From Vibrio scophthalmi LMG 19158 (GTDB lineage Bacteria > Pseudomonadota > Gammaproteobacteria > Enterobacterales > Vibrionaceae): DNA of 64,000 bases. A program made the translations under genes and the position numbers. Shown piece by piece: positions 28,480-41,091 of the stretch. Each line of letters opens with the position of its first letter. Positions within the stretch are counted from its first letter, which is position 1. Location of the stretch: contig NZ_AFWE01000070.1 in NCBI RefSeq assembly GCF_000222585.1, forward strand, positions 1-64,000. The letters are read 5' to 3'. The notes under the pieces were generated by a model. The model had not been told where the DNA came from. It did not search any database and was given only the letters and a program-made list of their open reading frames with translations.

Positions 28480-28896
28480 ATGAAAGAAAGTACTGCTAGT
28501 AAAGATATATTATTGGCGATGAGGAAAATAATGTTATGCCAATTGACCTTCGGTCTTTTTGCAGTTGCATTTGAGGTGTTATCTTCATTTCATAGAGAGT
28601 TAAATATTGAATCGGCGTTGATTGGTGTTTTCTTAGCCATTATTCCAGGTATGTTTGGGATGTTTGTGGCTAGCCGTAAAGCAAAATACAGACCTAATGT
28701 TGATTTAAAAGATTTAATGCAATTAAGCGGAAGTGTGAAACTAGTCTATACGGTAATTTCGTTTGCACTCGTTTTCCATTTTTTCAAAATGCGAAATGTA
28801 GTGATATTAATCAGCTATGCCATTACGTTCCTCGGTTACTTTGTTGCGCCACTTCTATACAAACAAGTACTCGATGATGATGCTAAGGAGGCGTAG
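28480..28896 (+). CDS. atpI: ATP synthase accessory protein I
   Basis: 138-residue hydrophobic protein with about four membrane segments, standing first in the F1Fo operon as AtpI normally does. AtpI helps assemble the c-ring in some species and is dispensable in others. The sequence is not strongly conserved, so the call rests on hydropathy, size and position. Its stop abuts the atpB start, with AAGGAG near its end serving as the atpB ribosome-binding site. Very AT-rich codons. Confidence 0.85.
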   Translation: MKESTASKDILLAMRKIMLCQLTFGLFAVAFEVLSSFHRELNIESALIGVFLAIIPGMFGMFVASRKAKYRPNVDLKDLMQLSGSVKLVYTVISFALVFHFFKMRNVVILISYAITFLGYFVAPLLYKQVLDDDAKEA

Positions 28897-29667
<771 letters not shown>

Positions 29668-29721
29668 TATTTAAATTTATTTTCTAGTTTTAAATTATAT
29701 ACAAATATATCGGAGTTATTT

Positions 29722-29958
29722 ATGGATATGGTAAGTGCGGTTCTTTACGTTGCTGGTGCACTATTAATTGGTTTAGGTGCAGCCGGTGCTGCTTCCGGTA
29801 TCGGTAACCTAGCAGGTAAATATCTTGAAGGTGTTGCTCGTCAACCTGATTTAACCCCAATGTTACGTACCCAGTTCTTTATCATGATGGGTTTGGTGGA
29901 TGCGGTACCAATGATCGGTGTTGGTATTGGTCTATACATCATCTTCGCGGTCGCGTAA
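29722..29958 (+). CDS. atpE: ATP synthase Fo subunit c
   Basis: 78-residue proteolipid with two helices joined by the polar loop ARQPDL. The ion-binding carboxylate is the Asp in [14 protein letters not shown] (residue 60). There is no Gln/Glu/Ser-Thr pattern of Na+-binding rings, so the sequence predicts H+ coupling, as in E. coli. It follows a 54-base AT-rich gap with a CGGAG ribosome-binding site. Confidence 0.97.
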   Translation: MDMVSAVLYVAGALLIGLGAAGAASGIGNLAGKYLEGVARQPDLTPMLRTQFFIMMGLVDAVPMIGVGIGLYIIFAVA

Positions 29959-30009
29959 TTGTCCTTAACCAGATCAAAACTAAGTACTGTCTGTTAATTA
30001 GGGGGCAAG

Positions 30010-30480
30010 ATGAACTTAAACGCAACAATGCTTGGTCAAGCAATATCCTTTGCGATTTTTGTTTGGCTTTGCATGAAGTATGTATGGCCACCACTTGTCA
30101 AATTGCTGGATGAACGCCAACAAGAGATCGCACAAGGCTTACGCAATACTGAAGATGCCGCGCAAGCGCTCGCGTTGACTCAAGCAAATTGCGAGCAAAT
30201 GCTCGATCAAGCGAAAAAAGACGTCAATAAGCTGATAGAGCAAGGGCAAAAACGTCGTGCACACATTATTGAAGAATCAGTAAAAGAAGCTGAAGAAGAG
30301 AAAGCACGCATTGTCGCTCAAGGTGATGTTGAGGTTGAAGCTGAACGTAATCGTCTTCGCCAAGAGCTTAAAGCTGAAATGGCGGATCTTGTCATTCAAA
30401 GTGCACAAAAGCTGATCAACAAAAATCTGGATACGGCATCAAACCGTGATCTTGTTGACCAGATGATTAAGCAAATCTAA
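30010..30480 (+). CDS. atpF: ATP synthase Fo subunit b
   Basis: Peripheral stalk subunit, 156 residues. An N-terminal membrane helix (about 5-26) carries the family motif TMLGQAISFAIFVWLCMKYVWPP, followed by a long charged coiled coil ending in the delta-binding C-terminus. Length equals E. coli b. GGGG precedes the start. Confidence 0.96.
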   Translation: MNLNATMLGQAISFAIFVWLCMKYVWPPLVKLLDERQQEIAQGLRNTEDAAQALALTQANCEQMLDQAKKDVNKLIEQGQKRRAHIIEESVKEAEEEKARIVAQGDVEVEAERNRLRQELKAEMADLVIQSAQKLINKNLDTASNRDLVDQMIKQI

Positions 30481-30497
30481 CGCAATAGGGAAGCAAC

Positions 30498-31046
30498 ATG
30501 TCAGATATTCAAACCATTGCTTACCCATATGCCAAAGCGGCTTTTGATTTTGCAAAAGAAAGTGACGCACTTGACGAATGGATGGTTGGGTTAAACCTCG
30601 TCACCAATGTGATGGAGCAGCCAAGTTTGCGCTCTCAAGTGAAAGCTTTAGAGCAGGGAGGAAAATCTGAGGCAGATAACTTCTTGCACTTACTGTTCTC
30701 GATATGCGATGGATTTATTGATTTGCATACTCAGAACTTACTTAAGCTGATGGCAGAAAATCAGCGCTTAGTCGCCATGCGTAGTGTTGCCGAGATTTTT
30801 ACTCAAATGAAAGATGACAACGATTTACGCCTTGATGTGACGGTGTCTACCTCAGAGCCTTTAGATGATGAGCAGTATGAAGAACTGCTTCAAGCTCTTG
30901 AGAAGAAGTTTGATCGTCATATCAATCTTACGAGCAAAATCGACAAAAGTCTTATCGGTGGCATAGTCGTTCAAGCCGGCGAGTTGGTGATTGATGGTTC
31001 ATTGCAGACCTCAATTCAACGTTTAGCGACCAATTTGCACGTGTAG
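30498..31046 (+). CDS. atpH: ATP synthase F1 subunit delta
   Basis: Links F1 to the b stalk (OSCP family), 182 residues. The N-terminal segment YPYAKAAFDFAKE and the C-terminal LIGGIVVQAGELVIDGSLQTSIQRL are the diagnostic parts. It begins 17 bases after atpF. Confidence 0.96.
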   Translation: MSDIQTIAYPYAKAAFDFAKESDALDEWMVGLNLVTNVMEQPSLRSQVKALEQGGKSEADNFLHLLFSICDGFIDLHTQNLLKLMAENQRLVAMRSVAEIFTQMKDDNDLRLDVTVSTSEPLDDEQYEELLQALEKKFDRHINLTSKIDKSLIGGIVVQAGELVIDGSLQTSIQRLATNLHV

Positions 31047-31058
31047 TAGGTATTTAAT

Positions 31059-32600
31059 ATGCAACTAAACTCAACAGAAATTAGTGATCTAATTAGACAA
31101 CGTATTGAAACGTTTGACGTTAGTACGCAAGCACGTAATGAAGGCACCATTGTGTCGATTTGCGACGGTATCATTACCATCAATGGCCTTGTTGATGTGA
31201 TGCAAGGTGAAATGATCGAGCTGCCGGGTGATCGTTACGCATTGGCACTTAACCTTGAGCGTCACTCCGTTGGCGCGGTTGTGATGGGGCCTTACGCAGA
31301 CCTTAGCGAAGGTATGAAAGTCACCGGTACTGGCCGTATTTTGGAAGTCCCTGTCGGCACAGAACTTTTAGGCCGAGTGGTTAATACACTTGGTCAGCCA
31401 ATTGATGGCTTGGGTGAAATCAACGCGAAGCAATACAATTCCGTTGAAATCATTGCTCCGGGTGTCATCGACCGTAAATCGGTAGATACACCAATTCAAA
31501 CTGGCTACAAAGCCGTAGACTCCATGGTGCCAATTGGCCGTGGTCAGCGCGAGTTGATCATCGGTGACCGTCAAACCGGTAAAACGGCGATGGCGATTGA
31601 TGCCATCATTAACCAAAAAGATTCAGGCGTAAAAGCCATCTACGTTGCGATTGGCCAAAAAGCCTCAACCATTGCGAATGTGGTGCGTAAGCTGGCAGAG
31701 CACGGTGCACTGGAAAACACAATTGTCGTTGTGGCATCAGCATCAGAATCAGCGGCGCTACAATATTTGGCTCCTTATGCGGGTTGTACCATGGGCGAAT
31801 ACTTCCGTGACCGTGGTGAAGATGCGCTGATTGTTTATGATGACTTGTCAAAACAAGCGGTTGCTTACCGTCAAATTTCTCTGCTACTAAAACGCCCACC
31901 GGGTCGTGAAGCATTCCCTGGTGATGTTTTCTACCTTCACTCACGTCTACTAGAGCGGGCTGCTCGTGTAAACGAAGCGTATGTTGAGCGTTTTACCAAT
32001 GGCGAAGTCAAAGGTAAGAGCGGTTCGCTTACTGCGTTACCCATTATTGAAACGCAAGCAGGTGACGTATCCGCTTTTGTTCCAACCAACGTAATCTCGA
32101 TTACTGATGGTCAGATTTTCTTACAAACCCAGTTATTTAACTCCGGATTGCGTCCTGCGGTTGACCCTGGTATTTCGGTCTCTCGTGTTGGTGGCGCTGC
32201 GCAAACCAAGATCATCAAAAAACTGTCTGGTGGTATTCGTACGGCATTAGCTCAATACCGTGAATTGGCTGCGTTTGCTCAGTTCTCTTCTGATTTGGAT
32301 GAAGCGACTCGCCGTCAAATTGACCATGGTGAACGTGTGACTGAATTGATGAAGCAAAAGCAATACGCACCAATGTCAGTCGCTGAGCAAGCAACGGTCA
32401 TCTTTGCGGCTGAGCGTGGTTTCCTCAACGGTGTCGAGTTGGCGAAAGTAGGCGTATTTGAAGAAGGATTGATTGCTTATGCCAAATCTAACTTCTCTGC
32501 GTTGATGGCAGAAATCAATGCCACTGGCGATTTTAACCAACAAATCGAAGCCGAGCTTACCAAGCTATTAGAAGAGTTTGTTGCATTGCAATCTTGGTAA
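31059..32600 (+). CDS. atpA: ATP synthase F1 subunit alpha
   Basis: Non-catalytic nucleotide-binding subunit of F1, 513 residues, same length as E. coli. Walker A is GDRQTGKT (about 169-176); the C-terminal signature is [17 protein letters not shown], which includes the conserved Ser-Arg pair. Start [12 protein letters not shown] is canonical. It lies in the normal order between delta and gamma, with 12 bases from atpH. Confidence 0.98.
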   Translation: MQLNSTEISDLIRQRIETFDVSTQARNEGTIVSICDGIITINGLVDVMQGEMIELPGDRYALALNLERHSVGAVVMGPYADLSEGMKVTGTGRILEVPVGTELLGRVVNTLGQPIDGLGEINAKQYNSVEIIAPGVIDRKSVDTPIQTGYKAVDSMVPIGRGQRELIIGDRQTGKTAMAIDAIINQKDSGVKAIYVAIGQKASTIANVVRKLAEHGALENTIVVVASASESAALQYLAPYAGCTMGEYFRDRGEDALIVYDDLSKQAVAYRQISLLLKRPPGREAFPGDVFYLHSRLLERAARVNEAYVERFTNGEVKGKSGSLTALPIIETQAGDVSAFVPTNVISITDGQIFLQTQLFNSGLRPAVDPGISVSRVGGAAQTKIIKKLSGGIRTALAQYRELAAFAQFSSDLDEATRRQIDHGERVTELMKQKQYAPMSVAEQATVIFAAERGFLNGVELAKVGVFEEGLIAYAKSNFSALMAEINATGDFNQQIEAELTKLLEEFVALQSW

Positions 32601-32638
32601 CTGCGTCATCCTTGAAATAGATAAGAGCGGAGCTTTTT

Positions 32639-34911
<2,273 letters not shown>

Positions 34912-34927
34912 CGGCTAAGGAGTACAT

Positions 34928-35374
34928 ATGGCGATAGCAGTAAGTGAAAATACCTTTGAGCTTCAAATTGTCAGTGCTGAAGGTACGATCTTTTCTGGTC
35001 CTGCTCATGCCTTAGCGATTTCTGGTGCCAGTGGTGAGTTAGGGATCCGTCCTGGTCACTCACCACTGATCAGTAACGTTAAACCGGGTATTGCCAGTTT
35101 TGTGACTAATCTTAAGCAAGAACCAACCATCTTGTACATTTCAGGCGGAATGCTTGAAGTACAACCAGATACGGTGATGGTGCTAGCAGATACAGCGCTG
35201 CATGGCGAAGAGATTGACCAAGCTCGTGCTGAAGGTGCCCGCCAAATGGCATTAGACAACATTAACCACTCTCACGTGGGGAGTGCGAGCTTTGAGCAAG
35301 CACAGTTGGAACTGAGCAAAGCCTTGGCTCAATTACGAGCAGTAGAATTGGTAGGGCGCTTTAAGCGCCACTAA
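34928..35374 (+). CDS. atpC: ATP synthase F1 subunit epsilon
   Basis: Rotor/inhibitory subunit, 148 residues, a little longer than E. coli epsilon (139). The N-terminal beta-sandwich includes GELGIRPGHSPLISNVKPG and ISGGMLEVQPDTVMVLADTA; the C-terminal two-helix part is complete. AAGGAG lies five bases before the ATG. Last gene of the operon, followed by a strong terminator. Confidence 0.96.
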   Translation: MAIAVSENTFELQIVSAEGTIFSGPAHALAISGASGELGIRPGHSPLISNVKPGIASFVTNLKQEPTILYISGGMLEVQPDTVMVLADTALHGEEIDQARAEGARQMALDNINHSHVGSASFEQAQLELSKALAQLRAVELVGRFKRH

Positions 35375-35394
35375 ACAGTCACATCAAGCTGATA

Positions 35395-35426
35395 AAAAGG
35401 ATTGAGTACAAACTCAATCCTTTTTT
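35395..35426 (+). terminator. Terminator of the atp operon
   Basis: 13-bp stem AAAAGGATTGAGT / ACTCAATCCTTTT with loop ACAA and a T-run, 21 bases after atpC. Confidence 0.93.
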
Positions 35427-35545
35427 ATCGCAAACAACACTTATCTTCACTTTCCGCTAAAGGACATTTGTGCTGATGGCTTATCTCGCTATGATAAAGA
35501 CAGGCCAGTGAAATGGCATTAAAGAATAACGGCAAGGGACTCAAG

Positions 35546-35995
35546 ATGAAGAAAATACTGGTAGTTTGCATGGGCAATATTTGTCGCTCACCCACAGGTG
35601 AAGCGGTGTTGCGCGCTAAAGCGAAGCAACTTGGCTTAGAAGTAGAAATTGATTCTGCTGGCACAATTGGCTACCACCAAGGCAACCTTCCTGACGCGCG
35701 CTCAAGAGAAGCAGGCGAGCGCCGTGGTTACTCATTTAAAGGGATCCGCTCTAGACAAGTTGAAGTGGCTGATTTCGCGTATTTTGATCTTATTTTAGCC
35801 GCGGATCGTGCCAATGTTAGCGACCTAAACGAAATTTGTCCTGAGCCATACCAAGACAAAATTAAGCTCTATCTAAGTTATGGACAATCTGAACATCAAG
35901 AGATTCCCGATCCCTATTATGGCGGAGAGCAGGGCTTTGAGTTGGTGCTCGACCTGCTGGAAGAAGCGGCCGAGCAAATACTGCAACAGTCATGA
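35546..35995 (+). CDS. Low-molecular-weight protein-tyrosine phosphatase
   Basis: Cytosolic phosphatase of 149 residues. The catalytic P-loop C-X5-R is near the N-terminus (VCMGNICRS), and the general-acid Asp is in IPDPYYGG near the C-terminus, so all active-site elements are present. ATG 35546 (MKKILVV) follows AAGGGA; the frame opens 11 codons earlier. Relatives act on tyrosine kinases of capsule/polysaccharide export, but no such genes are nearby, and this one is probably a stand-alone housekeeping enzyme. Convergent with the SDR gene. Confidence 0.93.
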   Translation: MKKILVVCMGNICRSPTGEAVLRAKAKQLGLEVEIDSAGTIGYHQGNLPDARSREAGERRGYSFKGIRSRQVEVADFAYFDLILAADRANVSDLNEICPEPYQDKIKLYLSYGQSEHQEIPDPYYGGEQGFELVLDLLEEAAEQILQQS

Positions 35996-36017
35996 GTTAG
36001 TTTATTGATTTTGGCGA

Positions 36018-36680
36018 TTAGGCGGCCACGACTCGGCCGCTGAAATAATCATTAGCAACGATATATTCGGTATTTCTGATCACGTCATCTTGTACTTCAG
36101 CCCAGTGCTGACCATTTTTTTCGCTGCAAGGAACGACCCCGCCAACTCGAATATTGAATGGCGTTAATTCTTTCGCCCAGCTCTGGGTAAATCCCGCCAC
36201 CATAGAGGAAGCATTATCAAATCCGGTGATAGCCTTGTTCTCGGTATGACCAATAACATTCACAATCACGCCATTCTTTTTCTCATTTCGCATACGCTCT
36301 GCTGTGGCTTGACCAAAGCTAAATAGAGTATTGGCCATCATGGCAAGGTGCTGTGAAAATACGTGGCTCGCCCCTTGGTCAAAAATGTCCGGCATCGCTT
36401 CGGCTGTGAAACTGTTGATCAATACATCGGGCGATGAATTCAGGGTGCTGTCCATGAAGTTGAACAGTTGGTGGATAGATTGAATCGAATGATCGTCTAA
36501 CGGGTACTGATGAACATTATCGGTTACGCCACGACAACGTTGATAGGTTTCGTTGAGTAGACGTTTATCTGTATCACACACAACCACCGTTGCGCCAAGT
36601 GATGAAAAGTGTCCCGCTAAGGTGCTGCCAGTTTGTGATCCTGCGGTTGTCACTAATATCACCGCGCTTCCTATATTCAT
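36018..36680 (-). CDS. SDR-like protein with degenerate active site
   Basis: 220-residue Rossmann-fold protein resembling short-chain dehydrogenases. The N-terminus VILVTTAGSQTGSTLAGHFSS corresponds to the cofactor-binding TGxxxGxG loop, followed by VVVCDTDKRLL. The strand GVIVNVIGHTE corresponds to the SDR Ser region, but the YxxxK catalytic pair is missing: the aligned part reads GFDNASSMVAGFTQSWAKEL. It is therefore unlikely to be a normal dehydrogenase and may be a binding or regulatory protein. ATG 36680 is used; the frame opens two codons earlier at TTG. Convergent with the phosphatase gene. Confidence 0.8.
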   Translation of the reverse strand: MNIGSAVILVTTAGSQTGSTLAGHFSSLGATVVVCDTDKRLLNETYQRCRGVTDNVHQYPLDDHSIQSIHQLFNFMDSTLNSSPDVLINSFTAEAMPDIFDQGASHVFSQHLAMMANTLFSFGQATAERMRNEKKNGVIVNVIGHTENKAITGFDNASSMVAGFTQSWAKELTPFNIRVGGVVPCSEKNGQHWAEVQDDVIRNTEYIVANDYFSGRVVAA

Positions 36681-36867
36681 AAACAAACATCTCCATATAA
36701 AATTGGACGAAAATTCTGTTCACAAAGAATGGTAGATAAAATGTTATTTAGATGTGAATAAGGTCAAATAAGTTGTGTATATATTTCACCAAGTGTCCAT
36801 AACTTGCGTTTATTCACATTCTGTTACCGCGTTACAGTATGTGTCACTTATTTGAGAGCAACGAGGA

Positions 36868-37371
36868 CTAGGCTTGAGTTTGAATTTGATAGGTACGCTG
36901 AGCCGTGACCAGCTGATTATATAAATCAAAGGGCATCAGCTTTTTCGCCACTTTACTGCCGAGTTGACTCTGCTGGTGAACGGAAAGGTTATGGTAAACC
37001 TCTTCGGGGAGATCGTGAGTTTGTTCCGGCCGATAAACCAGCACTTCCGGTACCAGATAGTGCGCCAACTTTGCACTGGCTAAACCACCATGGTGGAATT
37101 GGTGTGCCTGTTGGGCTGAGATCTGGTAAGAACTTTGATCGGACCTGAGTTGTTGCGGTGCTTGCAGATCGAAGCGTTGCCGTAAAGAGGCATCGGTAAT
37201 TTCAGTCGTGTCAATTTGTTCGACCGGCGTGTTATCACGCACATCGTTAGAGAACATTGAGACCAGTAATGCAAAGTCGGCACGACGCCCTTCATGGACA
37301 GCGTGGTTAATACCACGGCTGAAATGAAGCTCGCTGATGGTGCTGATGTTATTAATGGTTTCGACTGGCAT
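36868..37371 (-). CDS. Conserved hypothetical protein (Vibrio-type orphan)
   Basis: 167 residues, soluble, no signal peptide, rich in Gln and His. The middle carries SSYQISAQQAHQFHHGGLASAKLAHYL and the C-terminus SQLGSKVAKKLMPFDLYNQLVTAQ. I recognise no domain. The pattern resembles small uncharacterised proteins that sit beside sodB in vibrios. AGAGGAAC gives a good ribosome-binding site. It lies downstream of sodB on the same strand but after a terminator. Confidence 0.75.
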   Translation of the reverse strand: MPVETINNISTISELHFSRGINHAVHEGRRADFALLVSMFSNDVRDNTPVEQIDTTEITDASLRQRFDLQAPQQLRSDQSSYQISAQQAHQFHHGGLASAKLAHYLVPEVLVYRPEQTHDLPEEVYHNLSVHQQSQLGSKVAKKLMPFDLYNQLVTAQRTYQIQTQA

Positions 37372-37443
37372 TTTGTTCCTCTCTGCTCAGTTAAATTAAC
37401 GGCGAGAGGGCGAGAAACTTTAAGTAATTTTGTTACCAGAATA

Positions 37444-37472
37444 AAAAAAGCCTGCTAGATGCAGGCTTTTTA
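37444..37472 (-). terminator. Terminator of sodB
   Basis: AAAAAGCCTGC pairs with GCAGGCTTTTT around a five-base loop (symmetric), 23 bases beyond the sodB stop. Confidence 0.9.
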
Positions 37473-37494
37473 ATCAATTTGCGCTTGGGCTAAA

Positions 37495-38079
37495 TTATTT
37501 TGCTAGGTTTTCTGCAACGAAATCCCAGTTAACCAGTGCCCAGAAGCCGCCCATGTAATCAGGACGAACGTTGCGGTAGTCGATGTAGTAAGCGTGTTCC
37601 CACAGGTCAACCGTTAGAAGAGGTGTTGTACCTTCTTCTGTCAGTGGTGTTGCTGCGTTAGAGGTGTTCACGATCTCTAGAGAACCGTCAGCTTTTTTAA
37701 CAAGCCAAGTCCAAGAAGAACCAAAGTTGTTGATTGCAGAATCAGTGAACTTTGCTTTGAATTCTTCGAAAGAACCGAATGCAGCGTTGATTGCATCTGC
37801 AACTGCGCCTGTTGGTTCGCCACCTGCGTTTGGCGCTAGGCAGTGCCAGTAGAACGTGTGGTTCCAGATTTGAGCTGCGTTGTTGAATACGCCACCAGTA
37901 GAAGTTTTAACGATCTCTTCTAGTGTTTTGCCTTCAAACTCAGTGCCAGGGATAAGACCGTTTAGCTTAACAACGTAAGTGTTGTGGTGCTTACCGTGGT
38001 GGAAATCTAGCGTTTCAGCTGAGATGTGTGGTTCTAGCGCGTCTTTTGCGTAAGGAAGAGCTGGTAGTTCGAATGCCAT
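37495..38079 (-). CDS. sodB: Superoxide dismutase [Fe]
   Basis: Cytoplasmic iron superoxide dismutase, 194 residues. Metal ligands are His in LDFHHGKHH and in NHTFYWHCL, and Asp/His in [13 protein letters not shown]; the fingerprint [10 protein letters not shown] and the Gln-containing [13 protein letters not shown] support the Fe form. ATG 38079 ([11 protein letters not shown]) is the family start, with GGAG upstream; the frame opens five codons earlier at an ATG that overlaps it. Divergent from grxD. Confidence 0.97.
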   Translation of the reverse strand: MAFELPALPYAKDALEPHISAETLDFHHGKHHNTYVVKLNGLIPGTEFEGKTLEEIVKTSTGGVFNNAAQIWNHTFYWHCLAPNAGGEPTGAVADAINAAFGSFEEFKAKFTDSAINNFGSSWTWLVKKADGSLEIVNTSNAATPLTEEGTTPLLTVDLWEHAYYIDYRNVRPDYMGGFWALVNWDFVAENLAK

Positions 38080-38456
38080 TGCTCGGTTCTCCATTATAGG
38101 TGGAAAGAGTGACCTCTTTCGATTGCTTCCAATTAATTGTTATTTTATCCGAATCGGCCTAGGTCGATTCGACTGACTTGCCGCCTAGTTTAGCAAGTTT
38201 TTGTCTGAATAAAAGCATGCAAATGTAAATTATCTAGGCGAAAGTTGGCATCTAAGTGTTTATTAAAGCACACAAAATACAAGGGATTAGCAGCAAAATG
38301 TTGTAAACGTGGGCACTATTCACATTCTTTAACGATGACTTTTCGTCATAGCTAGGAAACAAACAGTCTAATTCCTTAAATATTCTGTGCTTTTTATTCT
38401 GCGCTAATGGTTTAGAATATGGCGATATATTGCAGTAACGCCATCAAGAGGAAGCA
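38080..38456. other. Divergent intergenic region, sodB / grxD
   Basis: 377 bases carrying the promoters of both genes. The notable feature is the 22-bp near-perfect palindrome described separately (38150-38171). A -10-like TATATT occurs at about 38425-38430 before grxD. I saw no ORF. Confidence 0.5.
38150..38171. promoter_or_regulatory. 22-bp near-perfect palindrome with CCTAGG core, upstream of sodB
   Basis: Half sites CGAATCG (38150-38156) and CGATTCG (38165-38171) flank G-CCTAGG-T, so ten of eleven base pairs are symmetric. It is 71 bases upstream of the sodB ATG, where an operator could lie. The regulator is unknown. A site of the same architecture occurs at 58534. Confidence 0.6.
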
Positions 38457-38792
38457 ATGGAAACTATTGATAAAATTAAGCAGCAAATCGCTGAGAACGC
38501 AATCCTTCTATACATGAAAGGTTCACCAAAACTACCAAGCTGTGGTTTCTCTTCTCAAGCTGCACAAGCACTTATGGGCTGTGGCGAAAAATTTGCTTAC
38601 GTTGATATTCTGCAAAATCCAGATATCCGCGCTGAGCTTCCAGCTTACGCACAGTGGCCAACTTTCCCACAATTGTGGATTGAAGGTGAGCTAATCGGTG
38701 GTTGCGACATCATCATGGAAATGTTCCAAAAAGGTGAGCTTCAACCATTAGTGAAAGAAGCGGCAGCACGCGTACAAGGTGATGCTGAATAA
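38457..38792 (+). CDS. grxD: Monothiol glutaredoxin Grx4
   Basis: 111-residue CGFS-type glutaredoxin (KLPSCGFSSQA), which binds a 2Fe-2S cluster with glutathione and hands clusters to apoproteins, rather than acting as a disulfide reductase. The cis-Pro loop WPTFPQLWIEGELIGGCDIIMEM is complete. AGAGGAAGC precedes the ATG. In enterics grxD also lies beside sodB. Confidence 0.96.
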   Translation: METIDKIKQQIAENAILLYMKGSPKLPSCGFSSQAAQALMGCGEKFAYVDILQNPDIRAELPAYAQWPTFPQLWIEGELIGGCDIIMEMFQKGELQPLVKEAAARVQGDAE

Positions 38793-38842
38793 GCATTACT
38801 ATTGAAAATACTGTTTAAATTTACAGTTTTTCTTGAATTATT

Positions 38843-38875
38843 AAGGCCACATTGGATAATGTGGCCTTATTTATT
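38843..38875 (+). terminator. Terminator of grxD
   Basis: 11-bp stem AAGGCCACATT / AATGTGGCCTT with loop GGAT, followed by ATTTATTT. Confidence 0.88.
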
Positions 38876-38891
38876 TGTGCAGATTTAATTT

Positions 38892-40835
38892 ATGTCTCGT
38901 CTGTTTATCGCTGAAAAACCAAGCCTTGGTCGCGCTATTGCGGCGGCTCTACCCGGGCCAAAGAAAAACGATCAAGGGTTTATTCGCTGTGGTAACAATG
39001 ACGTGGTGACGTGGTGTATTGGCCACTTGCTAGAGCAGGTTGAGCCAGACGCTTATGACGAGCGCTATAAAAAATGGAATCTGGCTGATTTACCGATTGT
39101 GCCGCAACAATGGCAGCTCCGACCGCGTAAAAGCGCCAGCAAACAGCTGACAGTGGTGCGTAAACTCCTCAAAGATGCCGATCAAATTATCCATGCAGGC
39201 GACCCTGATAGAGAGGGCCAATTGCTGGTGGATGAGGTACTTGATTATTGCAAAGTCACTAAGAGCAAAAAAGAGTCTGCTCAGCGCCTTTTGATCAGCG
39301 ATTTAAACTTACCTGCCGTTAAACGCGCGCTTGCCAGTATGCGCAGCAATCGAGACTTTATTCCGTTGTCAGTTTCTGCATTAGCGCGCTCTCGAGCGGA
39401 TTGGCTTTATGGTATGAATATGTCCCGAGCTTATACCTTGCTTGGGCAAAAAGCGGGCTATCAAGGCGTACTGTCTGTTGGCCGAGTGCAAACACCGGTA
39501 TTAGGTTTGGTGGTGCGTCGCGATGAGGAAATTGAAAACTTTATTCCGCGTGATTACTTCTCTTTACATGCCTTAATCCCTTATCAAGGTGAGTCTGGTG
39601 GCTTTGATATCCGCGCAAAATGGCAACCAAGTGAAGCGTGTCAGCCTTGGCAAGATGAAGAAGGTCGCGTGCTCAATCGAAAATTAGTTGAAAACGTTGC
39701 CGCCCGGATTGTCAATCAACCGGCCACTGTGATTGAATCAGAGCAGAAGCAAACCAAGCAAACTGCGCCACTTCCGTATTCTTTGTCTGCGCTGCAAATT
39801 GATGCCGCCAAACGCTTTGGCATGAGTGCCCAACAGGTACTCGATACGTGTCAGTCTCTCTATGAAAAACATAAGCTGATCACTTACCCGCGTTCTGATA
39901 GTCGATATTTACCCGTAGAACATTTTGCGCAAGCTCCGTCAGTGTGTGAGGCGATTGCCAATAATGCTCAAGAGTTGGCAAGTGCTGTGCGCGGCGCCAA
40001 TTTAAGCCAAAAGTCCAAAGCGTGGAACGATAAAAAAGTGGATGCCCACCATGCCATCATTCCAACCCCTAAAAAAGCAACGCAGAACGCACTTTCTTCC
40101 TATGAAATGAAAGTCTACCAACTGATTGCACGCCAATATTTAATTCAGTTTTATCCTGCGGCTGTCTATGCTGAGGCAAAGCTGGTGTTTGATATTGCTG
40201 GTGGGAAGTTTATTGCCAAAGGGCGTCAATTAGTGATCGCTGGCTGGAAAGCGCTGATGGGGAAAAGTGACGATGAAGATAGCGGTGTTGACAGCGTCCC
40301 GCCATTGGAAAAAGGCCGGGTGTTAACTTGCCGTGAAGGCGAATTAAAACAACACCAAACGGAACCACCTAAGCACTTTACCGAAGCGACGTTATTGCAA
40401 GCCATGACAGGGATTGCTCGTTTTGTTGCCGATAAAGAATTGAAAAAAATTCTGCGTGATACTGACGGTTTAGGTACAGAAGCGACTCGCGCGGGTATTT
40501 TGGACACCTTATTCAAGCGCCAATTATTAACGCGCCAAGGTAAAAGTATTTTAAGCTCTGCCGCCGGTCGAGGCTTAGTTAATGCTTTACCAGATGAGTC
40601 AACCTATCCGGATATGACGGCGCATTGGGAGCATCAGTTGCAAGCGATGGCAGAACGTAATCAAGCATATCAACCCTTTATGAGTGATTTGCTCGCGAGA
40701 ATGGATGCATTGATGGGACACGTAAAACAGGGCGTCGTACCAGAATCCTTGCGTTATTTGCCCAAGGTGGAAAGGCCTGCATTCAAACGTCGTAAGCGCA
40801 GTACAAAAAAATCACCATCCGCTAAGAAATCATAG
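38892..40835 (+). CDS. topB: DNA topoisomerase III
   Basis: Type IA topoisomerase for decatenation and resolution of recombination intermediates, 647 residues (E. coli 653). TOPRIM domain with the catalytic Glu in FIAEKPSLGRAIA and the acidic HAGDPDREGQ; the active-site Tyr is in LITYPRSDSRYLP; the DNA-gate region includes GLGTEATRAGILD. The C-terminus is short and basic (KRRKRSTKKSPSAKKS), lacking zinc fingers, as in TopB. It starts 17 bases after the grxD terminator tail. Confidence 0.97.
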   Translation: MSRLFIAEKPSLGRAIAAALPGPKKNDQGFIRCGNNDVVTWCIGHLLEQVEPDAYDERYKKWNLADLPIVPQQWQLRPRKSASKQLTVVRKLLKDADQIIHAGDPDREGQLLVDEVLDYCKVTKSKKESAQRLLISDLNLPAVKRALASMRSNRDFIPLSVSALARSRADWLYGMNMSRAYTLLGQKAGYQGVLSVGRVQTPVLGLVVRRDEEIENFIPRDYFSLHALIPYQGESGGFDIRAKWQPSEACQPWQDEEGRVLNRKLVENVAARIVNQPATVIESEQKQTKQTAPLPYSLSALQIDAAKRFGMSAQQVLDTCQSLYEKHKLITYPRSDSRYLPVEHFAQAPSVCEAIANNAQELASAVRGANLSQKSKAWNDKKVDAHHAIIPTPKKATQNALSSYEMKVYQLIARQYLIQFYPAAVYAEAKLVFDIAGGKFIAKGRQLVIAGWKALMGKSDDEDSGVDSVPPLEKGRVLTCREGELKQHQTEPPKHFTEATLLQAMTGIARFVADKELKKILRDTDGLGTEATRAGILDTLFKRQLLTRQGKSILSSAAGRGLVNALPDESTYPDMTAHWEHQLQAMAERNQAYQPFMSDLLARMDALMGHVKQGVVPESLRYLPKVERPAFKRRKRSTKKSPSAKKS

Positions 40836-40887
40836 AACGATAATATTGTGCTGATGAAAGCGGCATAGTGATGATGCCGCTTATCGA

Positions 40888-41091
40888 TCAATCAAACAGG
40901 TTTTCGTTATCAACGATGGCCCCTTTTACGTCTGTTTGTGTTAATACCCGTTTGCCTAATTGATTTTTGACCTGTCGACCTAAATCGACAAGGGCATCTC
41001 TATTGGCTTGGGTTTGCCGTTTACCTGTACTTCTCAAACAATAATTTAGTTCGTGATCTTCACTAAAGTTAACCAAATGTCGGTCAGCCAT
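40888..41091 (-). CDS. Small hypothetical protein
   Basis: 67-residue soluble protein beginning MADRHLVNFSEDHELNYCL. No domain recognised. The ATG at 41091 has AAGGAG seven bases upstream; an ATG two codons earlier is too close to that site. Its strong ribosome-binding site and the charged, non-repetitive composition make it likely to be real. It is convergent with topB. Confidence 0.7.
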   Translation of the reverse strand: MADRHLVNFSEDHELNYCLRSTGKRQTQANRDALVDLGRQVKNQLGKRVLTQTDVKGAIVDNENLFD

